A stretch of 64,000 bases of DNA from Bradyrhizobium archetypum (GTDB lineage: Bacteria > Pseudomonadota > Alphaproteobacteria > Rhizobiales > Xanthobacteraceae). Under the pieces are notes generated by a model. The model was not told the DNA's origin. It worked only from the letters and a program-made list of their open reading frames with translations, and searched no databases. Made by a program: the position numbers and the translations under genes. This document shows positions 53,357 through 62,708 of this stretch, one piece after another (within the stretch, counting starts at the first letter, position 1; every line of letters starts with the position of its first letter). The stretch is taken from assembly GCF_013114835.1 (NCBI RefSeq), contig NZ_JAAVLW010000002.1, forward strand, positions 124,001 to 188,000. The letters are read 5' to 3'.

Positions 53357-54763
53357 ATGAGCCAGACATCGACCGAGCGGCTGAGGGAATATCTCGCCCA
53401 GCTCCCACCCCAATCACAGGCGCTGCTGATGCGCGAGTTCGAGCGTGCCATCGAGCGCGGGGAGGACGTCGCCGTCGCCAATTTCGTGCTCGAACAGCTT
53501 CGTCAGGTCGTGCGCGGCACCGAGGAAGACGATGAGACGCGCCCGCGGACCGACGATCCGGCGCGCCTGCTATTCCGTCCGCTCGAGCCTTTTCTGGTCG
53601 AAAGCAATTTTCCGATCCGGGCCGGGCAGATCAGGCGCACCTCACTGCTGCCGGTCTGGCAGTGGCTTGGCCGCGACGGCGCGTCCCAGGCGGCAGCGGC
53701 ATTCGAGGCTGCGCTCGCCGCCATCAGGCAGAGCGGCTCGACCGCAGGTCTGGAAGCCGCCACCCGCAAATTCCAGCTCGCCGCGGCCGAGGCCATCGTC
53801 CAGGTCGCAACGCCGGTGCAGGGCGACGACAGGCAACGCGTGCTCTCCCGAATCGGTCCGCCCAACGTCGTCGAGGATTTGCTGTCGATCGGCGCGGTGC
53901 TGCGGGCCCGTGAGGCGATGGAGACGCTCGGCAGCCGGCTTCCCGGCCAGATCAGGGCGCTGACGCCCTCCCAGCTCGAGATGGTGATTTCAGCTCTTAA
54001 CGTCCCGTCGTTGCAGACACCGCAATTGCTGCCGTTCGCGCTGTCGCTGATCATGCAGCGGCTGGCGTCGCCGTGGCAGATCATCCGTCTTGCGATCAAG
54101 ATGGCGGCGTCCGACGACGAAATTCGCGTCGCCGCGACGCCCTATGGCATCGCCGTCACAATCGCGCTGCACGATCTCTCGTTCCTCACCGCCTGCCTGC
54201 GCACGGACATCAGGCGCAGCCATTTCGATAATGTCGGTGACCAGCTAAAAGCCTTGCACGATGGCGTGCGCGGGCTGCGCACCGAGCTCGATCTGCGCAA
54301 CGATTCCGCGTGGGGCCGCCAGCTCACATCGATCCGCGCCGATATTTCCAATTCGCTGCAGTCGGAAATCGAGAGCGTGCCCGGCCGGGTCCGCCGCATC
54401 CTGCGTCAGCGCGCCGACAAGGATATCGCTTCAGCGCCCAAGATCGATGCCGTGGAGGTCGAGGAAATCGCCGGGCTGATCGACTTCGTGGCGGTGTGCC
54501 GTACCTATGCCAGCGAACTCGCCATCAACGAGGTGACGCTGCGCACCTATTCCGACCTGCAGCATTACGTCGAGCATTCCACCGAGAGCCTGGTGCAGGC
54601 GCTGCGCGGCGGCGATGCCAAGGCGCGTGCCTACCGGCAGATGCAGGCCAAGGCGGCGATCCGGTTCTGCGAAATCCTGTTCGGCCACGACTATGCATCG
54701 CTGATGAGCCGCGCCGCCGAAAATGCCGTCACCGGCGAGCGCAAAAAGACGCGGGCGAGCTAG
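53357..54763 (+). CDS. Hypothetical helical protein, possibly cytosolic
   Basis: The 468-residue protein is mostly alpha-helical, with LREYLAQLPPQSQALLMREF at the start, an Arg/Glu-rich middle (LDLRNDSAWGRQLTSIRADI) and a C-terminal GHDYASLMSRAAENAVTG. No signal peptide, membrane helix or enzyme motif is seen. It follows the FeuQ-like kinase by 160 bp in the same direction but may have its own promoter; a degenerate TAAA-N7-TTAA lies 78 bp upstream. I do not recognise the family. Confidence 0.7.
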   Translation: MSQTSTERLREYLAQLPPQSQALLMREFERAIERGEDVAVANFVLEQLRQVVRGTEEDDETRPRTDDPARLLFRPLEPFLVESNFPIRAGQIRRTSLLPVWQWLGRDGASQAAAAFEAALAAIRQSGSTAGLEAATRKFQLAAAEAIVQVATPVQGDDRQRVLSRIGPPNVVEDLLSIGAVLRAREAMETLGSRLPGQIRALTPSQLEMVISALNVPSLQTPQLLPFALSLIMQRLASPWQIIRLAIKMAASDDEIRVAATPYGIAVTIALHDLSFLTACLRTDIRRSHFDNVGDQLKALHDGVRGLRTELDLRNDSAWGRQLTSIRADISNSLQSEIESVPGRVRRILRQRADKDIASAPKIDAVEVEEIAGLIDFVAVCRTYASELAINEVTLRTYSDLQHYVEHSTESLVQALRGGDAKARAYRQMQAKAAIRFCEILFGHDYASLMSRAAENAVTGERKKTRAS

Positions 54764-54788
54764 ACCGGCCTCGTTCGGCCGGCGCGTA

Positions 54789-55229
54789 TCACGCCTTGCG
54801 CCGGTCCTTGGCGTCCCGAATAAATTCGGCGAAGGCTTTCAGCGTCACATCTGAAACATGGTGTTCGATGCCCTCGGCATCGGCCTCCGCTGCTTCCTGG
54901 GGAACGCCGAGGGCCAGCAAAACATCCACCACCAGCCGGTGACGCGCACGGACGCGCTTGGCGAGAGTCTCGCCCTTTTCAGTCAGGAACACCCCGCGAT
55001 AGGGGCGGGCCGTCACCAAATCTTCGCGCTTCAATCGCGCAATGGTGTCGATCGCCGTCGGGTGCGACACGCCCAGCCTGCGCGCGATGTCGGTAGGCCG
55101 TGCCTCGCCGGTAGTTCCGAGCAGATCGGAGATCAGCTCGACATAATCTTCCAGAACCGCGGTCGAGCGCGCTGATCTCGCCTTGCCAAAGCGGCGCGCC
55201 TGCGTCTGCTCCGCGGGCAGCGGCTGCAT
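54789..55229 (-). CDS. mntR: Manganese-responsive DtxR-family repressor MntR
   Basis: The 146-residue regulator has an N-terminal winged helix (DIARRLGVSHPTAIDTIARL, RPYRGVFLTEKG) and dimerisation helices. Every metal ligand of Bacillus subtilis MntR is present at a constant +20 offset: Asp28, Glu31, His97, Glu119, Glu122, His123 (LEDYVEL, RARHRL, AEGIEHHV). ATG 55229 was chosen; the longer in-frame reading adds unrelated residues. It diverges from the TonB receptor fusion across 261 bp containing a DtxR-type operator-like motif. Manganese sensing is predicted from ligand identity, in particular the Asp at position 8-equivalent. Confidence 0.93.
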   Translation of the reverse strand: MQPLPAEQTQARRFGKARSARSTAVLEDYVELISDLLGTTGEARPTDIARRLGVSHPTAIDTIARLKREDLVTARPYRGVFLTEKGETLAKRVRARHRLVVDVLLALGVPQEAAEADAEGIEHHVSDVTLKAFAEFIRDAKDRRKA

Positions 55230-55414
55230 CGGTTTGGCCCGATCTGTTGAGGGCTTACGCAACTCCACACCTTCCCGGCGAATCCATCGAGCGAGACCAT
55301 GGCGTGCTGCCGACCACATTGCAAGTTGGCGGCTTGTCGCCGATCTGCAACAGGCCGGCGCTCGCACTTTGCGACTCGTTCGCATCATCTTGACAGCCAA
55401 AGGCCCAGCACTAA

Positions 55415-55430
55415 TGTAGCCTAACCTACG
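55415..55430. promoter_or_regulatory. Putative MntR/DtxR operator upstream of the TonB receptor fusion
   Basis: TGTAGCCTAACCTACG lies between divergent mntR and the receptor, ending 60 bp before the receptor ATG. Its TAGCCTAACCTA core equals the right part of the classic DtxR/IdeR consensus as I recall it. The same TGTAGC-N4-CCTACG frame recurs upstream of exbB. Confidence 0.6.
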
Positions 55431-55490
55431 TTTTGATGGCGCGGCTTATCAAGTAGCTGTTGCTGAAGCGCGATCGGTTTGGGGATGAAT

Positions 55491-58400
55491 ATGCGCGCGA
55501 CGCGAATGGCCCTTGTGGGCACATCGGTACTGGCGTTGGTTTGCTTGAGCTACGCCGCCGCGCTCGCCCAAACACCGCCCGCGACGCCCGCCGAGCCCGC
55601 CGCCCCAGCATCGCCCCCTGCAGGCCAAGCTCCGGCGGAGGCGGCTCCATCGCCGACCGCGGCGCCGCAGTCGGCCACGTCCGGTGGATCGCAAGGCTCG
55701 CCGGGCGCTGCCACGGAAATCGAGATGCCGCAAGTCACGGTGGAGGGGCGTCAGCCCAAACCCGCGCGGCGGGCCGCGCGCGGTGAGCCGACCCGACGTT
55801 CGACGACTGTCGCAGCCCCGGTGGCGGCTCCCGCGCCGACGACCGCGCCGGCATCGCCCTTCAATCCGCCATTTGCGCCGTCGATCATCGGCAGCAATCA
55901 GATCCAGAGCGGCAGCAGCAATGGTGGATTCGGCAGCCTGTTCGCCAATATGCCCGGCGCGACGTCCGCAGGCCTCGCCACCGAATCCTCGCGCCCCGTT
56001 CTGCGCGGATTGACAGACGCAAAGGTCCGCATTCAGGAGAACGGCGTCGGCGCCGTTGACGTGTCCGACATCGCGCAGGACCACGCTGTGCCGATCGACC
56101 CTCTCGCCATTCAGCAGGTTGACGTCGTTCGCGGACCAGGCGCTCTCCGCTTCGGTTCGCAAGCCGTTGGCGGCGTCGTTGACGTCAACAACAACCGGAT
56201 TCCGACCGCTGCGCCGCTTGGGGGAGTGGCTGCGGAATTGAGAACTGGCGTGACGAGCGTCAACAGAGGATGGGAGAGCGGGCTCCTGCTCGATGCAGGC
56301 AGCCGCAACGCCGCCGTTCACGCCGACATCTATGGGCGATCCTCCGGCGATTACAGCATCCCGAGTTACCCTTACCTCGTGCCGCCTGTCCCTGCGCCTT
56401 CCTTCAACGGCAAGCAGCCGAATTCCGCCTCGACGAGCGCCGGCGCGGCCGTCGGCGGCTCCTATCTTTTCGATGGCGGCTACGCCGGCGTCGCTGTCTC
56501 GCGCTTCACCAGCGACTATTACGTGCCTGGTATCGCCACCGCGGCGGCCCGTCAGCACAACGACCTCGAGCAGACCAAGATCAACTCCAAGGGCGAATAT
56601 CGCCCTGACGCCACCGCACTTGCGGCCATCAGGTACTGGACCGGATATTCGGAGTACCGGCACGACGAGACCGTGCTCGCCACCACCGGATTCCAGGAAA
56701 TTACAGCCACCTTCAAGAACCGGCAGACCGAGGGCAAGCTCGAGTTCGAACTCGCGCCGTTCGCCACCCCGGTAGGTCCGCTGACCAGTATCTTCGGCGC
56801 GCAAGGCGCTTACCAGCAACTGGATACGGCGGGCCAGGCGATCTTGCTTCCAGCCCAAACCAGAACGGCGGCGGCCTACTTCCTCAATGAAGTCAGGCAC
56901 ACGGACACGCTGCGCACGCAATTGGCGGGACGCATCGAGGGAGTCAATGTCGCGGGAACGGCGTTCACGTTTCCGCCGAACTTTCTCCCACCGCCGGATG
57001 TGCCGGGCCACGCCCCAGCCAAGCTCGACTTCATGCCGAAGAGCGTCAGTTTCGGCATCATCAAGGATCTGCCATTCTCGCTGGTCGGGAGCCTGACGCT
57101 GCAACGGATCGAACGCGCGCCGCGTGCGCTTGAATTGTTCGCGCAGGGGCCGGACGGTTCGGAGAAGACATTCAAGATCGGCAACCCGAATCTCGGAATC
57201 GAAACCGCGCAGACGGCGGAAATCGGCTTGAAGCGCACGGATGGCGATTTCAGGTTTGCTGCAAATGCCTACTACACGTCGTATGACAAATTCATCTTCT
57301 CACGCGCCACCGGCATCTTCTGTCAGGAAACGTTTGCTTCATGCGGCGCCGGCACCGACTACATCCAGGTCAATTACGATCAGCGTGGCGCGACTTTCCG
57401 CGGCGGCGAACTGGCGTGGCAGTGGGACGCCGCAAAACTTGCCGATGGCACCTTTGGCCTCGACGGCCAATATGATCTCGTGCGGGCCACATTTGCCGAC
57501 GGCAGCAACGTGCCGCGCATTCCTCCGATGCGTGTCGGCGGCGGCATCTACTGGCGCAACGACAACTGGTTTGCCCGCGTCGGCGTGTTGCACGCGTTTG
57601 CGCAGAACGACATTCCGCAATTCGATACGCCGACTGCTGGATACGACCTGGTCAAAGTGCAGCTCGAGCATCGGAAATTCTGGAGGGATTCGCCGTGGGG
57701 CGCGGTTGAGGTTGCCACCGGGCTGATCGGCGACAATCTGCTCAACGCCAACATTCGCAACTCCGTTCAATTCCACAAGGACGAGATCCTGCAGCCGGGC
57801 CGGGGCTTCAAGCTGTTTCTCAGCGTCAAATATGGTGCCGACCGGCCGAGCGGACCGCCGGGCACCTGGATCGGTGCTGCGAAACGGTCCGCGCCCGACT
57901 TCTACAAGAGCCCTGCACCCGATGTGGCGGCCTGGAACTGGGGGGGCATCTATGCGGGCGGCCGTATCGGATATTTGAGGGGCGAGGGCGTCACCAATGC
58001 CGCGTTCAACGACGCTGCAACCGGTGCATCGCTTTCCGGAGCCCGTCTGTCGGCCAAGCACGACACCGCCAGTATCGGCGGACAGGCTGGCTATAACTGG
58101 ACATCGGGACGAATGCTGACAGGCATTGAAGGCGATTTTGAATATCGCAACCAGCGCGGAAGCAGCGCCACCACTTGCCCCGGCAATATCTGCAACCCAG
58201 CGCTGGCTCCGCTCGACGCGACGGTGGCAAGCCTGGATTATCGTCTGGGTTGGGTCGCCTCGGTTCGCGGTCGCGTCGGAACGCTGGTGACGCCGGACTT
58301 GCTTGGCTACGCCACAGCGGGCGTTCCGTTCGGCAAGATAACGACCTCAACCTCTGTCGCAGGTTTCGACAACGCAGGTGTCGCGACCGCGGCATCTCTG

Positions 58401-58634
58401 GATCGGCACTTGTATCGCTTCGGCTGGGCTGCCGGTGCCGGTTTCGAGAAGCGCCTGACGCGCAACTGGACCGCGAAGCTCGAATATCTTCACATGGATT
58501 TCGGTTCGGTGCGTTCCACACCGCCCACCGACGCCAACACGGCACTTGTGTTCGACGCCAATACGCGGGTCACCAGCGACAGTATCAGGATCGGGATGAA
58601 TTACAGTTTCGGCGGCGCGATCGTTGCGGATTGA
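55491..58634 (+). CDS. TonB-dependent receptor (ZnuD/metal-type) fused to Omp25-type beta-barrel
   Basis: The 1047-residue protein has a signal peptide (to AAALAQ), a Pro/Ala-rich linker (residues about 25-125) containing a TonB-box-like EIEMPQVTVEG (about 75-86), a plug domain (GLTDAKVRIQENGVGAVDVS, DHAVPIDPLAIQQVDVVRG, GSQAVGGVVDV) and a 22-strand-type barrel ending near residue 790. After a short linker a separate C-terminal domain (about 813-1044, NWGGIYAGGRIGYL to SIRIGMNYSFGG) matches Omp25/RopB-like outer-membrane barrels. ATG 55491 follows GGGGATGAAT; ATG 55485 is two codons longer. The plug motif resembles ZnuD-like metal receptors; the DtxR-type motif and adjacent mntR suggest manganese. 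Confidence 0.9.
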   Translation: MRATRMALVGTSVLALVCLSYAAALAQTPPATPAEPAAPASPPAGQAPAEAAPSPTAAPQSATSGGSQGSPGAATEIEMPQVTVEGRQPKPARRAARGEPTRRSTTVAAPVAAPAPTTAPASPFNPPFAPSIIGSNQIQSGSSNGGFGSLFANMPGATSAGLATESSRPVLRGLTDAKVRIQENGVGAVDVSDIAQDHAVPIDPLAIQQVDVVRGPGALRFGSQAVGGVVDVNNNRIPTAAPLGGVAAELRTGVTSVNRGWESGLLLDAGSRNAAVHADIYGRSSGDYSIPSYPYLVPPVPAPSFNGKQPNSASTSAGAAVGGSYLFDGGYAGVAVSRFTSDYYVPGIATAAARQHNDLEQTKINSKGEYRPDATALAAIRYWTGYSEYRHDETVLATTGFQEITATFKNRQTEGKLEFELAPFATPVGPLTSIFGAQGAYQQLDTAGQAILLPAQTRTAAAYFLNEVRHTDTLRTQLAGRIEGVNVAGTAFTFPPNFLPPPDVPGHAPAKLDFMPKSVSFGIIKDLPFSLVGSLTLQRIERAPRALELFAQGPDGSEKTFKIGNPNLGIETAQTAEIGLKRTDGDFRFAANAYYTSYDKFIFSRATGIFCQETFASCGAGTDYIQVNYDQRGATFRGGELAWQWDAAKLADGTFGLDGQYDLVRATFADGSNVPRIPPMRVGGGIYWRNDNWFARVGVLHAFAQNDIPQFDTPTAGYDLVKVQLEHRKFWRDSPWGAVEVATGLIGDNLLNANIRNSVQFHKDEILQPGRGFKLFLSVKYGADRPSGPPGTWIGAAKRSAPDFYKSPAPDVAAWNWGGIYAGGRIGYLRGEGVTNAAFNDAATGASLSGARLSAKHDTASIGGQAGYNWTSGRMLTGIEGDFEYRNQRGSSATTCPGNICNPALAPLDATVASLDYRLGWVASVRGRVGTLVTPDLLGYATAGVPFGKITTSTSVAGFDNAGVATAASLDRHLYRFGWAAGAGFEKRLTRNWTAKLEYLHMDFGSVRSTPPTDANTALVFDANTRVTSDSIRIGMNYSFGGAIVAD

Positions 58635-58686
58635 TGTCGTCGTGCCGATGCCCGACGACGAAACAACCCGTCAGGCCCTGCGTCCG

Positions 58687-59445
58687 CTATTTGACGGTGA
58701 AGCGGATTGGCTGCCTCACGATCACGAATTCGCCGGGAAAGCTCGCCGGTGGCGCAGGGAAGGGCTGTGCGCGCTTGAGCAGCGCGATGGCTTCCGCGTC
58801 GAGGGCGCTCGAGCCCGAACTTTGAACTAGCCGCGCATTGGCCACCATTCCCTTGCGATCAAGCGTAAACGACACTTGCGCGGTTCCTTGCTCGCGCCGC
58901 GGCCGTGCGGCCTCCGGATATCGCTTGTTCTTTTCGATCAATGCGAGGACCTGGGTTCGCCATGTCACCACGGCTTCCGAATTTTTTTCATTCGGCACGC
59001 CTTGGGTCGGCGCCACCGCTACCGGCGCGATCCGTTCGTTGATCGCCGGCGGAGCGGACGTGGTGCTGGCCGCTGCCTGCTGCTGCGGCGCTACATCAGG
59101 CTGCGGCTTGGTCGGCAGCGCCACGGCGGCGTCCGGATTGGGAGCAGGCGGCAGGTCGGCCGTTTCGTCGGGTGGCGTCTCCTCGGGCTTCGCCACCGGC
59201 TGCGACTCCGACATCACCTGTTCCGGGCCTGGCGCGATCTCGGTCGGCGTTGTCGCGGGTGCTGCCGGCAACGGCGCCAGGTCGACCACGACCGCGCCGG
59301 AAGGTTCGGCGACCGCGTTATCGTCCGCCTCGCGCCAGGTCGCGAGTGTGGCGGTCAGTCCGGCGTAGACGCACAGCACCGCAAAGCTGCTGAACATCCA
59401 TCGCCGCAGGTCGGAACGATCTTCGGCCGCAAACTGCATCCTCAT
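58687..59445 (-). CDS. tonB: TonB energy-transducing protein
   Basis: The 252-residue protein has one N-terminal membrane helix (MFSSFAVLCVYAGLTATLATW), a long Pro/Ala/Glu/Thr-rich periplasmic spacer (residues about 45-155), and a C-terminal TonB domain (KNKRYPEAARPRREQGTAQV, LVQSSGSSALDAEAIALL, PIRFTV). It spans the periplasm to energise the outer-membrane receptor. Its ATG overlaps the exbD stop by 4 bp. It converges on the receptor gene, which ends 52 bp away. Confidence 0.92.
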   Translation of the reverse strand: MRMQFAAEDRSDLRRWMFSSFAVLCVYAGLTATLATWREADDNAVAEPSGAVVVDLAPLPAAPATTPTEIAPGPEQVMSESQPVAKPEETPPDETADLPPAPNPDAAVALPTKPQPDVAPQQQAAASTTSAPPAINERIAPVAVAPTQGVPNEKNSEAVVTWRTQVLALIEKNKRYPEAARPRREQGTAQVSFTLDRKGMVANARLVQSSGSSALDAEAIALLKRAQPFPAPPASFPGEFVIVRQPIRFTVK

Positions 59446-59867
59446 GGCGATGAGGCTTGCTCCATGCCGACCAGGGCGACCTTGAGATAGCCAGCCGCGC
59501 GCAGCATGTTCATCACCTGCATCACCTCGCCATAGGGGACGAGCTTGTCGGCGCGCAGGAAAATGCGGGTATCCTTCTGGCCGTTGGTGCTGGCGTCGAG
59601 CGCGCCGGGCAGCGTGCTACGCCCCACGGTTTCGTTGCCGACCGAAAGCGAGAGATCCGGCTTGACGGTCAGATAGACCGGCTTGTCCGGCCGCGGTTGT
59701 GGCTGCGCGTTCGACGCCGGGAGATCGACGGCGATATCAACGGTCGCCAGCGGCGCGGCGACCATGAAGATGATGAGCAGAACGAGAATGACGTCGATGA
59801 ACGGCGTCACATTGATCTCATGAACCTCGGAGAGGTCTCCATTGCCCTGGTTCAGCGTGGCGGCCAT
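59442..59867 (-). CDS. exbD: Biopolymer transport protein ExbD
   Basis: The 141-residue subunit starts MAATLNQGNGDLSEVHEINV and has the ExbD helix with the proton-path Asp in NVTPFIDVILVLLIIFMVAA, then a periplasmic domain (VDLPASNAQPQPRPDKPVYL, RADKLVPYGEVMQVMNML). With ExbB it converts proton motive force into TonB movement. It starts 5 bp behind exbB and its stop overlaps tonB by 4 bp, so exbB-exbD-tonB is one tightly coupled operon. Confidence 0.95.
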   Translation of the reverse strand: MAATLNQGNGDLSEVHEINVTPFIDVILVLLIIFMVAAPLATVDIAVDLPASNAQPQPRPDKPVYLTVKPDLSLSVGNETVGRSTLPGALDASTNGQKDTRIFLRADKLVPYGEVMQVMNMLRAAGYLKVALVGMEQASSP

Positions 59868-59872
59868 GACGG

Positions 59873-60739
<867 letters not shown>

Positions 60740-61054
60740 CGATCTGCCTCCGAAGCGTAATTTAATGCCTTGGCCTCATTGTGTAGCATCGCCTACGTCT
60801 TGGTGCAAACGCTATGCTCCGTGGCCCCGTGCATGGCGCTTCCGCCGCAATTGCACGTCGATGAAGTGCGGCGCCTGATCGGGCCGAGGAAGCGAAGCTC
60901 CGTTGCGCCGAGGAACCCGGCGTTTCCCCGGCGTCAAGGGCCGGCCTCCCCGTTTTTCTGCCGCAATTGTCAATTGCCGGGCTTGCTGCCGGTGGTGTAA
61001 AGCGGCGCATCGGCGCTCGCCAGAGATGCGCCGTTCCACCCCCGGGACCCGCTG
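60740..61054. other. Intergenic region between exbB and ccmI
   Basis: These 315 bases separate divergent exbB and ccmI. They hold the exbB ribosome site and the putative MntR-type motif at 60782-60797. The remainder toward ccmI has no recognised structure, only short unsupported readings. Confidence 0.5.
60782..60797. promoter_or_regulatory. Putative MntR/DtxR operator upstream of exbB
   Basis: TGTAGCATCGCCTACG shares 12 of 16 fixed positions (TGTAGC-N4-CCTACG) with the motif upstream of the TonB receptor and lies 43-58 bp before the exbB start. The outer GTAG/CTAC arms are palindromic. Binding by the neighbouring MntR is inferred. Confidence 0.55.
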
Positions 61055-62158
61055 ATGACGCTGTGGTTTATGTTCGCGCTGATGACGGTCGCGGCGATCT
61101 TCGCCGTGCTCTGGCCGTTGAGCCGCGGCTCTTCTGCGCCCGCCGGCGGCGATGAAGCGGCGGTCTACAAGGATCAGCTCGCCGAAGTCGAGCGCGATGC
61201 GGCGGCCGGGTTGATCGGCGTGGCCGAGGCCGAGGCCGCGCGTGTCGAAATCGGCCGGCGCCTGCTCGCCACGGCAGACGGCCAGCGCGACCGGCCGTCA
61301 CGCGCGAACCTTGGCCTGCGCCGCGCCTCGGCGATTGTGGCGCTGGTGGGACTGCCGATCGCGGCAGTGACGTTCTACCTGTCGCTGGGCTCGCCGCGCC
61401 TCGGCGATTTTCCGTTGGCCTCGCGCACGCGCACGGCAGACGTCAATCAGCCGATCGAGAACATGGTGGCGCAGGTCGAAGCGCATCTGGAAAAGAATCC
61501 GGCCGATGGCCGCGGCTGGACTGTGCTGGCGCCGGTGCTGGCGCGGCTCGGCCGTTACGACGATGCTGTCAGGGCCTATCGCAACGTCATTACCTACGCC
61601 GGCGATAGCGCCGAGCGCCGCTCCGACCTCGGCGAGGTCCTTGCAGGCGCGGCGGGCGGGGTCGTCACAGCAGAAGCCAAGGCTGAATTCGAACGGGCGG
61701 TGGCGCAAAACGCCGAAGAGCCCAAGGCCAATTATTTCCTCGGGCTCGCGGCCGAACAGGACGGCCGCCAGGCCGACGCCGCCGCGATCTGGCGTGGCAT
61801 GCTCGCCAAGGCGCCGGCCGACGCGCCATGGCGCCCGCTGCTCCAGGCGGCGCTGGCGAGGGTTGACGAGACTGCCGCACCGGCTGTCTCCGGTGACGCA
61901 ATGGCCGCGGCCAGGGACACGAATGAAGATGACCGGAGCGCGATGATCCGCGCCATGGTCGACCGCCTCGCGACGCGGCTGAAGCAGAATGGCAACGACG
62001 TCGAGGGATGGTTGCGCCTGGTGCGCGCCTATATGGTGATGGGGGAGCGCGACAAGGCTGTGAGCGCGCTGGCCGAGGCGCGGCAGGCGGTCGCGGGCGA
62101 TGCGGAACACTTGCGCCAGCTCAATGAAGGCTTGAAAAAGCTCGGGCTTGATGGATGA
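61055..62158 (+). CDS. ccmI: Cytochrome c maturation protein CcmI/CycH
   Basis: The 367-residue protein has two N-terminal membrane helices (LWFMFALMTVAAIFAVLWPL and SAIVALVGLPIAAVTFYLSL) flanking the CcmI cytoplasmic loop (AAVYKDQLAEVERDAAAGLI), then a periplasmic TPR region (NPADGRGWTVLAPVLARLGR; NYFLGLAAEQDGRQADAAAI; GWLRLVRAYMVMGERDKAVS). It holds apocytochrome c for heme ligation. It is first in ccmI-ccmE-ccmF, the usual alphaproteobacterial order, with ccmE 67 bp downstream. Confidence 0.93.
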   Translation: MTLWFMFALMTVAAIFAVLWPLSRGSSAPAGGDEAAVYKDQLAEVERDAAAGLIGVAEAEAARVEIGRRLLATADGQRDRPSRANLGLRRASAIVALVGLPIAAVTFYLSLGSPRLGDFPLASRTRTADVNQPIENMVAQVEAHLEKNPADGRGWTVLAPVLARLGRYDDAVRAYRNVITYAGDSAERRSDLGEVLAGAAGGVVTAEAKAEFERAVAQNAEEPKANYFLGLAAEQDGRQADAAAIWRGMLAKAPADAPWRPLLQAALARVDETAAPAVSGDAMAAARDTNEDDRSAMIRAMVDRLATRLKQNGNDVEGWLRLVRAYMVMGERDKAVSALAEARQAVAGDAEHLRQLNEGLKKLGLDG

Positions 62159-62225
62159 GCGGGCGGCAAGGCGGAGACGGTTCCCGGATCGGCATCATGC
62201 GCAACGGCAAAGGTAGAGGACAAGG

Positions 62226-62708
62226 ATGACGCGCAGGCAGCGGCGTTTGACCATGATCGGCGGTTCGCTTCTGGTGCTCGCGATTGCTGCGGCACTGGTG
62301 CTGAACGCCATGCGCGATTCCATCGTGTTCTTCTCCACGCCGACGATGGCAGCGGAAAAGCAGATCCCTCCCGGCAAGCGGTTTCGCCTCGGTGGACTGG
62401 TGCAGCCGGGCTCGCTGATGCGCGGCGACAATCTCGCGGTAAATTTCAGCATCGCTGATGGCAGCGCCACGCTGCCGGTCGCCTACAAGGGAATTTTGCC
62501 GGACCTGTTCCGTGAAGGGCAGGGCGTCGTCGCCGAGGGGGCGCTGGATGCCTCCGGCGTGTTCAAGGCCGACACGGTACTCGCCAAGCATGACGAGACG
62601 TACATGCCCAAAGATGTCGCCGACGCCCTGAAGAAGCAGGGGCACTGGAAGGACGATTACGCCAAGCAGGGCGTCGCGCCGTCGCCGGTCCAGGGAACTT
62701 TGAAGTGA
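62226..62708 (+). CDS. ccmE: Heme chaperone CcmE/CycJ
   Basis: The 160-residue protein has one N-terminal membrane anchor ([20 protein letters not shown]) and the periplasmic OB-fold: [40 protein letters not shown], and the covalent heme-binding His122 in [11 protein letters not shown] disordered C-terminal tail follows. It carries heme from CcmC to CcmF. Its stop overlaps the ccmF GTG by 4 bp. Confidence 0.96.
   Translation: MTRRQRRLTMIGGSLLVLAIAAALVLNAMRDSIVFFSTPTMAAEKQIPPGKRFRLGGLVQPGSLMRGDNLAVNFSIADGSATLPVAYKGILPDLFREGQGVVAEGALDASGVFKADTVLAKHDETYMPKDVADALKKQGHWKDDYAKQGVAPSPVQGTLK

Noticed and set aside
55449..57104. 551-residue open reading antisense to the TonB receptor
   Set aside because: Low-complexity Arg/Gly composition and no family features, while the sense strand has signal peptide, plug and barrel.
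58636..58659. GTCGTCG/CGACGAC hairpin between convergent receptor and tonB genes
   Set aside because: Seven-base stem with a ten-base loop and no T-run on either side; could be a weak terminator but not supportable.
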